Below are positions 11,263 to 21,315 of a DNA stretch of 64,000 bases, in pieces (the stretch's first letter is position 1; every line of letters starts with the position of its first letter). The DNA is taken from the NCBI GenBank assembly GCA_038373865.1, contig JAXGGA010003938.1, forward strand, positions 31,027-95,026, written 5' to 3'. The notes beneath the pieces are model-generated. The model was not told where the DNA came from. It worked only from the letters and a program-made list of their open reading frames with translations, and made no database searches. This DNA comes from Uloborus plumipes (taxonomy: Eukaryota > Arthropoda > Arachnida > Araneae > Uloboridae). Both the position numbers and the translations under genes were made by a program.

Positions 11263-11559
11263 GGGTCACAAAGAACGAAGACACCCTTTTGTAAAAATAT
11301 GTGAGCTTACCAATACAAAGACATGCCGCAAAAGGTTAATCGGTTATTTCTCGGTATTTGACTTCGACGCAGTTCGCTATTCTACTTCTGCTGAAAAAGT
11401 AATCTCTATTTCAATATTCTAGGTTATTTAACTTGAATGTTAATTAAATCAAAATTCCCGAGAGTAATTGTATCAGACGTGTTCATTTATTACTGCAAAA
11501 GCTAGAAAACAAACAAGTGCTGTAATGTTCTGTTCCTATCCAAGTAAATAAAATTTAAT

Positions 11560-11830
11560 AGCTTTGCAGGAGCGTTCCGCGCTTCCATGCCACAGACTCA
11601 CAGTTGAATCCCAGGTTTGGACGGTCTGTTGCCTTTTCATTCTTTTTCCCTGAAGTGGGTAGATAAAATAAGTACCAAAGCGTGTTTAGGGACTAAACTT
11701 TGGGGGATTCACGGTCAGCTGATCGAATAACCGGAACATTTGCCATTGCACCCCGAAGTCCTTGGTCACGAAAACCGAAACAAGCACTGTAGGCTTCGAC
11801 TCCGTGGGCACTTGCATTACTCAGTTTAGT
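11560..11830 (+). mobile_element. Possible tRNA-derived SINE
   Basis: A GC-richer block has a B-box-like CAGTTGAATCCC near 11600 after a GCGTTCCGCGC-type head, then a pyrimidine-rich spacer and a structured body (GGGACTAAACTTTG, GGTCAGCTGATCG). It resembles a degenerate tRNA-headed SINE, but no tail or target duplication was found. Confidence 0.35.
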
Positions 11831-11961
11831 TTATTAAATTCCTATTTTCCGGTTACCTATTGTAAATAATATCTCTGCTGGCATAGAAGACTGGGATAGA
11901 GTTTTTTTTTTTTTCAATGGTGCATACACAACACTTGAAGTCGAGCTGAAACACTTAATAA

Positions 11962-12634
11962 GGTAGACCGACCAGTGAGTAAACACTTCCAGTGAACGAA
12001 CACCTCGTTTTTTTTTTTTTTTTTTTTTTTTTTGAAAAACTGGGATTTTAAAGCATTTTTCTTAGGTCAATCGGTAGAAGTAACTTCTTTCTACACAGTG
12101 GCGTACATCAGTGGCGTATCCAGGAATTGATTTTGTGGGGTGCACATCGAACATCGATACTATGATGAGAAAGGAAAAAAATCAAGAAATATGGTGAAAC
12201 TTTAAAAACGCAGTATTTCGATTTATTTTTTTCTATTGAACGTTGCTCATAGATTGTTTTTTTTTTTTTTTTTTTTTCACAAAAATGAATATTATGCAAG
12301 AAGAATAAGGCGCGGGTACATCGCTCATTTTCCTCTTACATTTCCACAATTACAGAATAACAATTAGTTTTGCTTTTTATTGTCGAAAACAGAAAGTAAT
12401 ATGACAATATTTCAGTGTCCATAAAGTATTTTTCATTGAAAAAACCTGAAGCATATTTGCATGAAGATTACATGTTTTTTCAAAATTCGGTGCCACCATT
12501 TTTTATAGTCTTACAAAATCTTGGGGGGTGCATTGGTCCCTTAGCACCCCCTCTGGATACGCCACTAGCGTACATAGCGAACCCCGAAATGAACATTCAC
12601 TTAAGTGTTCTTCACTGGCCGCTCTACCCTACAT
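11962..12634. mobile_element. Imperfect inverted-repeat element hosting a nested MITE
   Basis: TAGACCGACCAGTGAGTAAACACTT on the left resembles the inverse of AAGTGTTCTTCACTGGCCGCTCTA on the right. A hAT-type MITE (12109-12567) sits inside. The outer ends are diverged and their target duplication is unclear. The right edge lies just upstream of the microprotein gene's first exon. Confidence 0.45.
12109..12567. mobile_element. hAT-type MITE (459 bp) with 8-bp target duplication
   Basis: Ends CAGTGGCGTATCCAG and CTGGATACGCCACTA are inverted repeats. A perfect 8-bp duplication, GCGTACAT, flanks it at 12101-12108 and 12568-12575. CAGTGGCG termini and an 8-bp duplication define hAT. The interior has only poly-T and AT-rich DNA, so it is non-autonomous. 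Confidence 0.92.
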
Positions 12635-12639
12635 GAGAA

Positions 12640-12923
12640 CCAAAACTAATCGACGGTTTTATTGGCATGTATCAACCACAGCGTTTACGCTGAAAGAGCC
12701 AAAGAAAAAATAAAGCCTTCGCTTCCTCTTTTTCGCGAGCACAATTCCATTTCTCTCCTCGGGAGACTTTCGGGCTCCGTGGCTATAGATATCCCTCGAA
12801 ATGGACACTTTTCCCCGAACGACATTCTCTGGACTAAGAATGGCTGCTTCCGGTGCGGCGATGGCGAAGAGCAGATAACGAATGAGAAACAAACAGCACT
12901 TATACCAGAGACGGAGAGAAGAC
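12640..12923 (+). promoter_or_regulatory. Probable 5' UTR/promoter of the microprotein gene
   Basis: A GC-richer, non-repetitive block precedes the ATG at 12924 with no splice acceptor of its own. It holds a TATA-like CTATAGATATC near 12781. An in-frame upstream ATG at 12882 would add 14 residues. The transcription start cannot be fixed from sequence. Confidence 0.4.
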
Positions 12924-12983
12924 ATGGCCGAACACGGGATACATTCTTTCCACGAACATAGCGAAGACACCTGTGGACGGACG
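12924..12983 (+). CDS. Membrane microprotein, exon 1 (20 residues)
   Basis: The exon opens with ATGG in a reasonable initiation context (gaagacATGG) and encodes MAEHGIHSFHEHSEDTCGRT. It ends at a strong 5' splice site, ACG|GTAAGT, with GT at 12984-12985. Exactly 20 codons are used, so the intron is phase 0, which fits the phase-0 acceptor at 31259. The segment is hydrophilic, His/Glu-rich and has no signal peptide, as expected for the cytosolic N-terminus of a small tail-anchored protein. An in-frame ATG at 12882 could give a longer start. Linking this exon to the one at 31259 is inference: phases and strand agree and no intervening exon was found, but other exons cannot be excluded. Confidence 0.6.
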
Positions 12984-13099
12984 GTAAGTTTTCTTCACCC
13001 TTATGGTAGATATCTAACTTTTCATATTTGGGGACGCACGAAAAGCGTGCCTCAAGCCAAACATCGAAGGGGACCCAAATTAACTTATATCCCAACTTA

Positions 13100-15962
13100 A
13101 AAAAAATCCTGCAGAAATAGTGAGTTTTTTTTTTTTTTTGTTTTTTGTTTTTTGAAGTTTTAAAAAGTTCTGCAGATTTTTAGAAAACAGAAAGAATCTG
13201 CACATTTTGTCTTCAATATAATCTGCATAAAATACATATTTTTTTCCTTTCAGTTTTCTCTAAATAATCTGCGGGTTTTTTGAAGCATGTTCCAAATTTG
13301 CTTCAATTTTCTGCAAATTTTTAATAGTTTTTCAGTAGATTTTTTTGCTGCGATACTGTTTAAAATGGAAATTAAACTTTGCTACCCTAAAATAAAAAAT
13401 AGCTGTTATTTAAATTGCACATTTGGTGGTACTTAATATAAAATATGTATAGTTTTTGGGAAAAATTGTCTTCTGAGTTATATAGTAATAGCAATAATAA
13501 AATTACGAAATTGCCTCTGTCTATGACACTAGAGCAAGGTCGTTCCAAACAATCAGGGGATAAAAATTACTTAAATATATGAATATTAAAATAATGAAAC
13601 TTAAAATATATTTTCCAGTTAATTTTATGCTATGAAAGATTTCCCACACACCTTAATGTCACTCTAAGGATTTTTTTTTTCTGCATCAAGTTAAGCTTGA
13701 TAATTTTTTTCAATTTATTAGAACTGCTTATATAAGGATTTCGATTTTAGCAAAAGTACTTGGTTAGACTCGATTTAAACATGAAACGGGTGCGAAAAAT
13801 ATTATTAAAGACCCTACCACTGGAAACTTTCTTTTTAAACGTACAAAACTGCCGTTTTTTAATTCTCATTAGCAGTTCAGCACTACAAAATGTACAAGTT
13901 GGTACGGGTTCTTTGGAACCTGGGGAAATGATGCTCTTCAAAACTCTTCAGAAGAAATTATTACTAATAATATTATTATTATTAAATGACCTGGTTTTGT
14001 GTATTTCCATCGATTTTTATTTATTTATTTATTATTATTATTATTATTTTTTTTTTTTTTGCTTTTTGCTTTTGGGTGGGAGTGGGATTTATATTAGTTA
14101 ACAATTAAAATACTTGTAATTGGTTTTAGCATTAGAATTTTCAATTTTTCTTCTTTAGTCTGCTTTTGCGACAAGCAAATTTTCCTAGTAAGGATTATCT
14201 TTCCTTTACCGTGTTTACCATATCCTCTAGAAAACAATTAAGCATATTTAGATTTAAAATGCTTTATGACCAGAGAAGTTCGTTTTAATATGAGATCGGC
14301 AACCAGGGTCAGGGGTTGTTTAAATTTTTAATCTATAACCTTAGTACTTGTCTTCTATTTGGCAATAATTAAAAGCGGAAGTAAAACACGGCTATTATGA
14401 AAGATAAAGTAACTTAAGAAATAGTTTAACATTTTTCAAACACAAATTATCTAACTGATTACAGGCATGTGCTTCGGATATACAATGAACCTCTATTTCA
14501 ATACGATAAATTGTGAGCTTTAGGATGAAAAGTCATCCGAGAAAAGCAGTGAGATGGAGCAGAAAGCAGTTTAAGGGGAAAAAATTGGAGATTAACGAAA
14601 AAAAAAAAATAAAGCGAAATAAAACCTAGAGTCGAAATTTATCACGTTACATTAAAAAATGTTAATTAGTAAATTTCCAAGAAAGTCCCGTAAATAATAA
14701 ATAAACAATGAAAGGTAATTTGTGCTTGACATACATTGTTTACTAATTGTTACTTTGTTGCATAAATATGTTTATTCATTTTAGATTTATCAACTGACCT
14801 GAAAATATCCGTTTCAATAAAGATGAATATCTACTGACTTTTGGTCAATAAAGATTTCATGATATTTATCAAATGTACGAACTTATACCCCAACTTGGAA
14901 TACTATCGAAAATTCTTTAAGGAGTGAAAAGTTTCAATATAAAGTCATTTTTCATATTCAAATGAGCGGTATAGAAGTTTTTTTTTTTTTTTTTCAAATG
15001 GAAAGGAAGTTAAATGTACAATCGAGTCTACATTTTGAAGGTATTTACTCCACAGTCAGGTGCGGCCCAAACTTCAATTTTTGGAAAAGGGCAAATAAAA
15101 GTTTCAATGTGCCGAATGAAATTTCGTATTTTACCAAAAAATGAAACATGACCACACACATACAATACCTGAATCTTATAAAAGAGACATTAAAGCGTTA
15201 TTATTTTTTCAAAAAGTTTAATACAATTTTTGTAAATAAAACTATTTTGAAATTTTTAACTTTTTATTGCTGTCTCCAAATTTGCCGAATCGTCCGACAA
15301 AATTTGGCAATTACAGAATTTTTTCGAAAGGTCAGTGACCTCCTAATGGTCCCTTTGTTTATACTAAACCCTCATTAGCCCGGATCCTATTAAACTGGAT
15401 TTCGTTTACTCCGGACAGGCATTTAGAAGTGCAATAATGTATTTTTGCAGCCGTATTTTTGCACTTTTCATTTATGCAGGTTTGCAACTCATTCTTTTGA
15501 ATTAAAAACACAATTTTTACTGCGCACGAAGTAACTTCTTAATGTGCCTAGGCTCAATTAATAGATTATTTTGCTTTATACGTACTTTTGTTAATTCCGA
15601 AGACTTGTATCCCATATTAGTTCAGACTCAAAAGGTTCCGCTGTACTACCTTTTATTCATTGTTAATAAGACAGCAAATCGTTAGAAGACTTGAAACGAG
15701 CCCTTTACTCTTGTCAAGGTGCAGTACGAGTCGAATTCTTCGGAAAACAATTAGATAATGCATCAGCTCCGTCGTGACTGAATGCTATTACCACATTATT
15801 CACATACTTCAAGTTTAAGCGCATTGTACAACTCGCAGGAACAATGCATTTCGCATTGGGCACGTTGATTAAATGCAATTATATAAAAGTGGTAAAATGA
15901 AGCAGAAATCGATAGCCTCAGAAAAAAAAACGCTATTTTGTTTACACTTTTTCTGGAAGAAT
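13100..15962. other. AT-rich intronic DNA with simple repeats
   Basis: Nothing genic. T runs lie at 13127-13139 and 14979-14995, with a (TTTA)n/(TTA)n microsatellite at 14018-14060. Frames at 13760-14101 and 15148-15378 are compositional. Confidence 0.45.
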
Positions 15963-15966
15963 TTAA

Positions 15967-16533
15967 CCCTCGTGGGTCCCCCCCCCCCATTTCAGTTACA
16001 CTCAAGACCCTTGGGGTCATAAACGATCCCAATGCTTCCTGTAGTTAATTTATTATGATTATTGAATGTTACATGCATTATTTAAGTTCACACACTTTTT
16101 AATGCTAAAAAAATAAAAATAAAAAGAGACAATCAAAGTAAGATTTAGGTTATGCATTAAAAATTAAAATTTTAGAGCAAAACTTACAATAACTGTAGAT
16201 TTATTTACAACTGTTACAGACCTGAAAAAACATGATTTTTTGCAAGTGAATTTCAAACACATATGACATTTTTCGATGCATTTTCTGTCCAGTTCTCTTG
16301 GGCAAAAGTTGCAACGTCCTCTTTTTTTGGCATTCTGGGGAAGTGACCCCAAGGGTCTTGTGTGCAAAAAATGCAATTCGGGAAAAATAAAACACAATAA
16401 TAGCATTATTTTGAATAGAAAACTAGAAGAATAAAAGCTACAAAATGCCATTAAAAACAAATGATTGATTAACAAGATATATTAAACAGAAATTGCATTG
16501 GAGTCACATATGACCCCAAGGAACCCACGAGGG
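15967..16533 (-). mobile_element. Deleted piggyBac-like element (567 bp) flanked by TTAA
   Basis: Ends CCCTCGTGGGTCC and GGAACCCACGAGGG are inverted repeats, and TTAA flanks both (15963-15966 and 16534-16537). Inside, the minus strand encodes a Cys-rich segment, RCNFCPRELDRKC followed by EKCHMCLKFTCKK (about 16320-16235), matching the CxxC pattern of the piggyBac C-terminal domain. Subterminal GGGGTCAT/ATGACCCC motifs recur at both ends. The catalytic part of the transposase is missing. Confidence 0.88.
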
Positions 16534-16537
16534 TTAA

Positions 16538-17926
16538 ATAAATCAAATAGCTTATTTCAGAGATTATTATATCAAGAACTTCTCAATATTTAAAGTCTCT
16601 TTTCCTTTCGTTTTTATCTCTGTGGTCCAAAATGGCATGTACATACATATAGTGAGTCATACAGGTAGTTTTATCAAGGTCGTAAAATTCCTCATAGCAA
16701 ATTATTTGAAACTGCTAATAATAATATAAGGCATTTTATAGCAGCGGTGAAGTTTTCGGTTAATAACTATCTTGATGAACAGTACAGGTGATAAAATTTA
16801 GTTTATTGAATGCGAACTACTTTTATTTTAGATAAAACTTTTCCTTTTTGATTAGAATTGACTTTTAGCTTTTTCGGAGGGGAAAAAGTCAATTCACAGA
16901 ATGAAGCGACGAGTTTTACCGAATGAATAAAAGATAAATTGATAAAATATGTGCGTGCATAGATTATTGCATCTAATGAGAAGATAAATAAAGAGTCATT
17001 TTACAAAAAATGATTGTAATATTGCAAAACAGTCTCACCGTCTCTAAATTTCCCGAATTATTAAAAATTAGGCTCCCATTGGAACACCCCTGATAAAAGA
17101 TTTGGAAATATTTTGACTGATTGAGATAATTACGCTTGATTTAGCACAGAGGTTTTCAACCTAGGTTCTGGGAGACCCTAGGGTTTCTTAGAAATTAGAA
17201 AGGTCTATAGCGATCGCCATATGCTCAGTCACAGCACCAAACTTTTAATAAAATTTAAATTTTTATAAAGATCAAATATTTTTCAATATTTCCAAAGTTC
17301 TTTTAAATATCTTCCTATTAAAAATGAAAAATTATCTTCTATAAAATCTATTTTTCATGACTGACACTTCTGATGTCTTGACAAAAGAAAGAACAACAAA
17401 CTGATGTAATTTCTGAGTCAATTGAAGCTGAAATTTATTAAAGTTGATATTATGCATTTTAGGATTGACATTAAAAATGTCCCGAAATTTCCAAAAGGGC
17501 TGTGAAACATCGTTATTTGTTTCAATTTCAATCTATGTGTGCAAAACATCTTTCTGTCCTCCTGAGCTGCGACAAAATCAAGGTACAGAAACACATTAGA
17601 TGCTGAAGCTGACATTAGGTTGATGCGTTTTAAACAATTATTCCAGGCGTTAAAAATACTTTCTAATGAAAAACCAATCACAGAAAAGCCATGAATTAGC
17701 TGAACAGATTGATTGAATCGACTAAGAATGGTTGAAGGATTAAAATTTTAAAACTTTAAATCCCCTCCCCCCGATATTCCAAAAATACATTTACCATTGC
17801 ATAATTGATTTACAGCAATAGATTATCTGATATTTCTAATATAGCAAAAAATTAATTAATTTCTCCTCAAGCTGTCATAAAAGCGTGCATGAAATAAATG
17901 TGTGGTTTAATTGCATTTTTTGAGTG

Positions 17927-17930
<4 letters not shown>
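16538..17930. other. AT-rich intronic DNA, nothing recognised
   Basis: The minus-strand frame at 17418-17681 shows no domain or splice signals. No repeat ends are seen. Confidence 0.4.

Positions 17931-17934
<4 letters not shown>

Positions 17935-17971
<37 letters not shown>
17935..17971. repeat. (AT)n microsatellite
   Basis: About 18 uninterrupted TA units, directly before the ACTAGCAGTACCCGCACGG repeat end. Confidence 0.95.
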
Positions 17972-17974
<3 letters not shown>

Positions 17975-17975
17975 C

Positions 17976-18055
17976 TAGCAGTACCCGCACGGCGATACCC
18001 GTGCAATAAATGTAAAGGAAGTTAACTAAATAAAGTTTAACTCACTCTTAAGACT
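17976..18055. mobile_element. Terminus of an interspersed repeat (ACTAGCAGTACCCGCACGG end)
   Basis: This ~80-bp end is repeated inverted at about 36690-36758, the right end of the insertion inside the Tc1 element. Shared features are ACTAGCAGTACCCGC, a GGCGAT.CCCGTGC hairpin, and AAGTTAACTAAATAAAGTTTAA. The matching opposite end may lie near 19090-19130 (ACATACAAACAT). The class is unknown. Confidence 0.6.
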
Positions 18056-18062
18056 TTTCTTC

Positions 18063-18065
<3 letters not shown>

Positions 18066-18131
<66 letters not shown>
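18066..18131. repeat. (TG)n microsatellite, 66 bp
   Basis: Uninterrupted TG dinucleotides that cut off the gag fragment downstream of its coding sequence. Cys-Val and Thr-His frames through it are artefacts. Confidence 0.97.
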
Positions 18132-18132
<1 letters not shown>

Positions 18133-18441
18133 ATCGGTCAAGTCTTTTTGAAACGTTGTCCAATCGGTTATCAAGTCTTCGTTGTTGTCAAACAACTGAC
18201 GCGCCGTTCCGGAGAGATAAAATATCACGTTGGCCTGGCACATCTGTTCATCCCAATGGTTATAGGTGGCAATTCTTTGGAAGTCTTTCAGCCACTTATT
18301 GGCATCCTGTTGGTTGTCCCCGGAGAAAATACAAGGCTTCCTCGGGAGCTGGTACGCCAGGATCGGTACTGGCGCACCACCAATAGGACCGGAACTGGCC
18401 TCAGCAGTATTGTTCACTTCGGAGCTCTTCTCATCGGGCAT
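18132..18441 (-). pseudogene. Ty3/gypsy-type gag fragment
   Basis: The minus strand is open from an ATG at 18441 for about 100 residues. It contains FSGDNQQDANKWL, a W-centred helix (YNHWDEQ) and YLSGTARQLFD...W..F, the pattern of retrotransposon gag domains (F.G....A..WL..F...A.......). It is cut off by the (TG)n run at 18131; the rest of gag and all of pol are absent. An LTR-like promoter and polyadenylation region lies directly upstream at 18565-18730. Without pol it is a dead remnant. Confidence 0.8.
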
Positions 18442-18647
18442 TTCTCTTGAGCACCTATTTGTATCTGGTAGCAGACCAAACTCTGGGACAAGTCCCTGAA
18501 GTCGCCGACTTGTGCGTTTTTCTTCCGTGGTAGCAATCGTACCCAGCGCTTCCACCAAACTGTCGCGTAGATGAAGTCAATGAATAGAGCAGTTGTTAGT
18601 CTCAACTCGAGGCTGTTTATTCTGACCAGGAATGAACGTTACATCCA

Positions 18648-18655
18648 CTTATATA
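18648..18655 (-). promoter_or_regulatory. LTR TATA box
   Basis: TATATAAG on the minus strand, just downstream of the heat-shock element and about 30 bp upstream of AATAAA, as in compact LTRs. Confidence 0.6.
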
Positions 18656-18663
18656 CAGTTTAG

Positions 18664-18681
18664 GAAAGTTCCAGAACATTC
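18664..18681. promoter_or_regulatory. Four-unit heat-shock element in the LTR
   Basis: Plus-strand GAAAGTTCCAGAACATTC is a perfect alternation of GAA and TTC at 5-bp spacing (GAA-nn-TTC-nn-GAA-nn-TTC), the consensus binding site of heat-shock factor. It sits 8 bp from the TATA box of the LTR. A weaker TTCGAGAA pair lies near 18714-18721. Confidence 0.7.
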
Positions 18682-18760
18682 CAGACTCGGAAAGATGCAG
18701 AAATTAATAGCACATTCGAGAACACAGTAGAAAGGAAATTATAATAAAACAAAGTCAATT

Positions 18761-18834
18761 CACCCTGGCTGGGGTTCGAACTCATGTTGTACCGGTGGCA
18801 GGCGAGAACTCCACCACTGAGCCACCGTTATCCA
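18761..18834 (-). repeat. tRNA-Gly-like pseudogene or SINE head
   Basis: The minus strand carries an A box (GTGGCTCAGTGGTGG), an anticodon region TCTCGCCTGCCACC resembling tRNA-Gly(GCC), and a B box GAGTTCGAACC. The acceptor and T stems do not pair properly, so it is not a functional tRNA. It is either a tRNA pseudogene or the head of a SINE. Confidence 0.6.
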
Positions 18835-18839
18835 TGATT

Positions 18840-20245
18840 GGAAAGTAGAAGTTCGCTACATGTCGATTGTCATGTCGTGATTGTCATGTGTCATGTTGAT
18901 CATGTCGATTAAAAAAATAGGCCTAATAACAGGCTAGATTCCTATAAAAGAGTCATTTTTTGACAAAAAACTTGAATTTGAGCTTTTTAGATTTTTTAAA
19001 ATTTCAAGACCCCGCCTATAAGAATTCTAGGGCATCAAGGAACCTATGTGTCAAGTTTGATGAAAATCTGACGCAAACTGTGGATTTGTATAGAGAACAA
19101 GTATACTAACATACAAACATTATTTTAGTACAATAAAAATTGCATTTTTACTTATTCTAACTTTAGAAATAAATCTTTAGAATGTTTCTTAAGCAGTTTG
19201 TGCCTTAAAGCACACTTTCCGAAATTAAATAGCCACAAAGGGAGATGATTCTCTTTGATTCAGAGAAAGGAATGGAAATAAGGAGAAATTAATCCAGAGG
19301 TCAAGCCCATACCTGCAAGACAGTCAAAAAAATTCTGATCATAAGCAATGGCACATCGGCTGAAAGGAGAAGAAAAAATAATTTTGAATTATGCTTTACT
19401 AAGTCTTAAGTAAAATGGTATTTTTTTCGTCTCCAGTTATTGCCGAAGATATGCTTTTAGATGAAAATTTGCTCATTGCAAAAATCAGTAGGACAACTAA
19501 CAAAAACTTTAAGTTTTCAAGGAGGGGACGGTGTGGAGCATTCAAGATTCAATGTATAAAAGTCACGTAGAATACGTGCACTTGCCGCGAAAAGGTATTT
19601 AGAGCTCGCAAGAATAAAAGTACCGATTTAAAGAGAAGTTAGAATCCTTTGGCATAACCGACATTAATGTTTGGATTTTCAGATAAAGAGAAAAATTTTG
19701 CATTACATAGTTTGTCATGATCTAAGTAAGCTTTAGGGTGGGTTTGATTACATATGGAGAAACTGAGCACGTTACAAGAAAAAATACGTTATAATTGAAC
19801 CGTTTATTTCAAAAACCTGTCAAGTGACCAGCTCTTAAACTTCAAAAAGCATTTCTACTCTTATTTTCAAATTAGTCGAGAAGGATTAAAATATTAAGTA
19901 CAATTTATATAAGTTTGGGTACATTTCTTTTAATAAAAAGCAATGCAATCGATATTGAACCATTTAATGTGACGATATAAATATTTTCTTAAAATAAATT
20001 GTCTTTAGACTGGTTTTTGAAAAACAATTCAATTAGTGTTCACTAATTTGCTGGATCAGATTTTGACAAATAGTGAGAAGTGTAGCATTTTTTAGCCTAC
20101 TTTCCCGTTTAAAATAAAAGAAAGACGAAAAAAGTATTATAAGTAGCTTAATGCATCTAAAAAATATCGCCAAGTTAAAAAAATAAAAAGGTAAATTGAA
20201 TATCGAAAAATTAAAAATGTGAAAGTAGGTTATTGAGATGGGGAA
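18840..20245. other. AT-rich intronic DNA
   Basis: Short CATGTCGATTG-type direct repeats lie at 18858-18910. Sequence near 19040-19130 resembles repeat ends with ACATACAAACAT. Nothing else is recognised. Confidence 0.35.
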
Positions 20246-20249
20246 TTTG

Positions 20250-20300
20250 TGTGTCGGTCGGTCAGTCTGTCGGTCGGTCGGTCTGTCTGTCCCCCCCCCT
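20250..20300. repeat. (GGTC/GTCT)n tract and C run
   Basis: Tetranucleotide repeats GGTC and GTCT end in nine C residues at the left edge of the satellite array. Confidence 0.85.
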
Positions 20301-21315
20301 AATAACTTTTGAATGAACATTCCGATTTGTGCATTTTTTTTTTTTTTGGAAAGATCTCGGCGAGTACAGCTCATTCCCATATTTGATTTTTCGATTTGAA
20401 CAATTTTTGGTTCAAATTTGAACCGTTCAAACAACCTGTCCCGCAATGCTAACTTTTGAGTGAACTGTCCGATTTGAACAAACTTTTTTTTGTTCGAAAG
20501 ATATTATCAAGGATACTTCATTCCCGTATTTACATTTCCAATTTGAACAATTTTTCGTTTAACATTGAACCGCTCAAGCAAGCTGTCACCCCTAATAACC
20601 TTTGAGTGAACAGTCCGATTTAAATAAACTTTTTTTTGTTCGAAGGATCTCAGCAAGGATACTTCATTACCGTATTTAAATTTTCAATTTGAACATTTTT
20701 TGTTCAACATTGAACCGTTCAAGCAACCTTTCCCCGCCTAATAACTTCTGAGTGAACCATCCGAATGGAATAAACTTTTTTTTTTTTTGTTGGAAAGACC
20801 TCGGCGAGTACGGCTCATTCCCATGTTTGATTTCTCGATTTGAACAATTTTTGGTTCAACTTTGAACCGTTCAAACAACCTGTCTCGCGATGCTAACTTT
20901 TGAGTGAACAGTCCAATTTGAACAAACTTTGTTTTGTTCGAAAGATCTTATCAAGGATACTTCATTCCCGTATTTACATTTCCGATTTGAACAATTTTTC
21001 GTTCAACATTGAACCGCTCAAGCAAGCTATCACCTCTAATAACTTTTGAGTGAACAGTCCGATTTAAATAAACTTTTTCTTTGTTCGAAGGATCTCAGCA
21101 AGGATACTTCATTACCGTATTTAAATTTGCAGTTTAAACATTTTTTCGTTCAACATTGAACGTTCAAAGCAACCTTTCCCCACCTAATAACTTCTGTGTA
21201 AACCATCCGAATGGAATAAACTTTTTTTTGTTTGAAAGATCTCGGAGAGGCTCATTCCCATATTTCGCTTTTTGATTTGAACCATTTTTCGTTCAATATT
21301 GAACCGTTCAAAAAA
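20290..21315. repeat. Tandem satellite: ~147-bp monomers in a ~445-bp three-monomer unit
   Basis: The phrase TAAC.TTTGAGTGAACAGTCCGATTT and variants recurs at about 20301, 20448, 20594, 20740, 20893, 21038 and 21186, a spacing of 145-153 bp. Each monomer has an AAACTTTTTTT block, a GAAAGAT.T block and TTGAAC..TTTTCGTTCAA..TTGAACCG. Monomers three apart match best (20448 with 20893; 20594 with 21038; 20740 with 21186), giving a higher-order period near 445 bp and about 2.3 copies. Confidence 0.9.

Larger units (their letters stand above)
18565..18730 (-). mobile_element. Probable 5' LTR of the gypsy-type element
   Basis: Reading the minus strand: a candidate TGT start near 18727, a heat-shock-element-like array (18664-18681), a TATA box (TATATAAG, 18648-18655), AATAAA (plus-strand TTTATT, 18616-18621), and an ACA end near 18565. 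A TGG-containing stretch that could be a primer-binding site (TGGTGGAAGCGCTGGG) follows, then gag. The order promoter, poly(A) signal, primer site, gag is that of an LTR. No second LTR is present, so the ends are estimates. Confidence 0.6.

Noticed and set aside
12662..13100. Several overlapping frames on both strands around the microprotein exon
   Set aside because: They are shadows of a GC-richer 5' UTR and exon. Only the frame starting at 12924 (or 12882) agrees with the splice donor and the downstream exon.
18064..18450. Plus-strand Cys-Val repeat frames through the TG run
   Set aside because: Translation of a microsatellite, antisense to a recognisable gag fragment.
18761..18834. A functional tRNA-Gly gene
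   Set aside because: Stems are mismatched and the 3' end is wrong.
20290..21315. CRISPR array
   Set aside because: Repeats are ~147 bp with similar sequence throughout, not short identical repeats with unique spacers, and the context is a eukaryotic genome.
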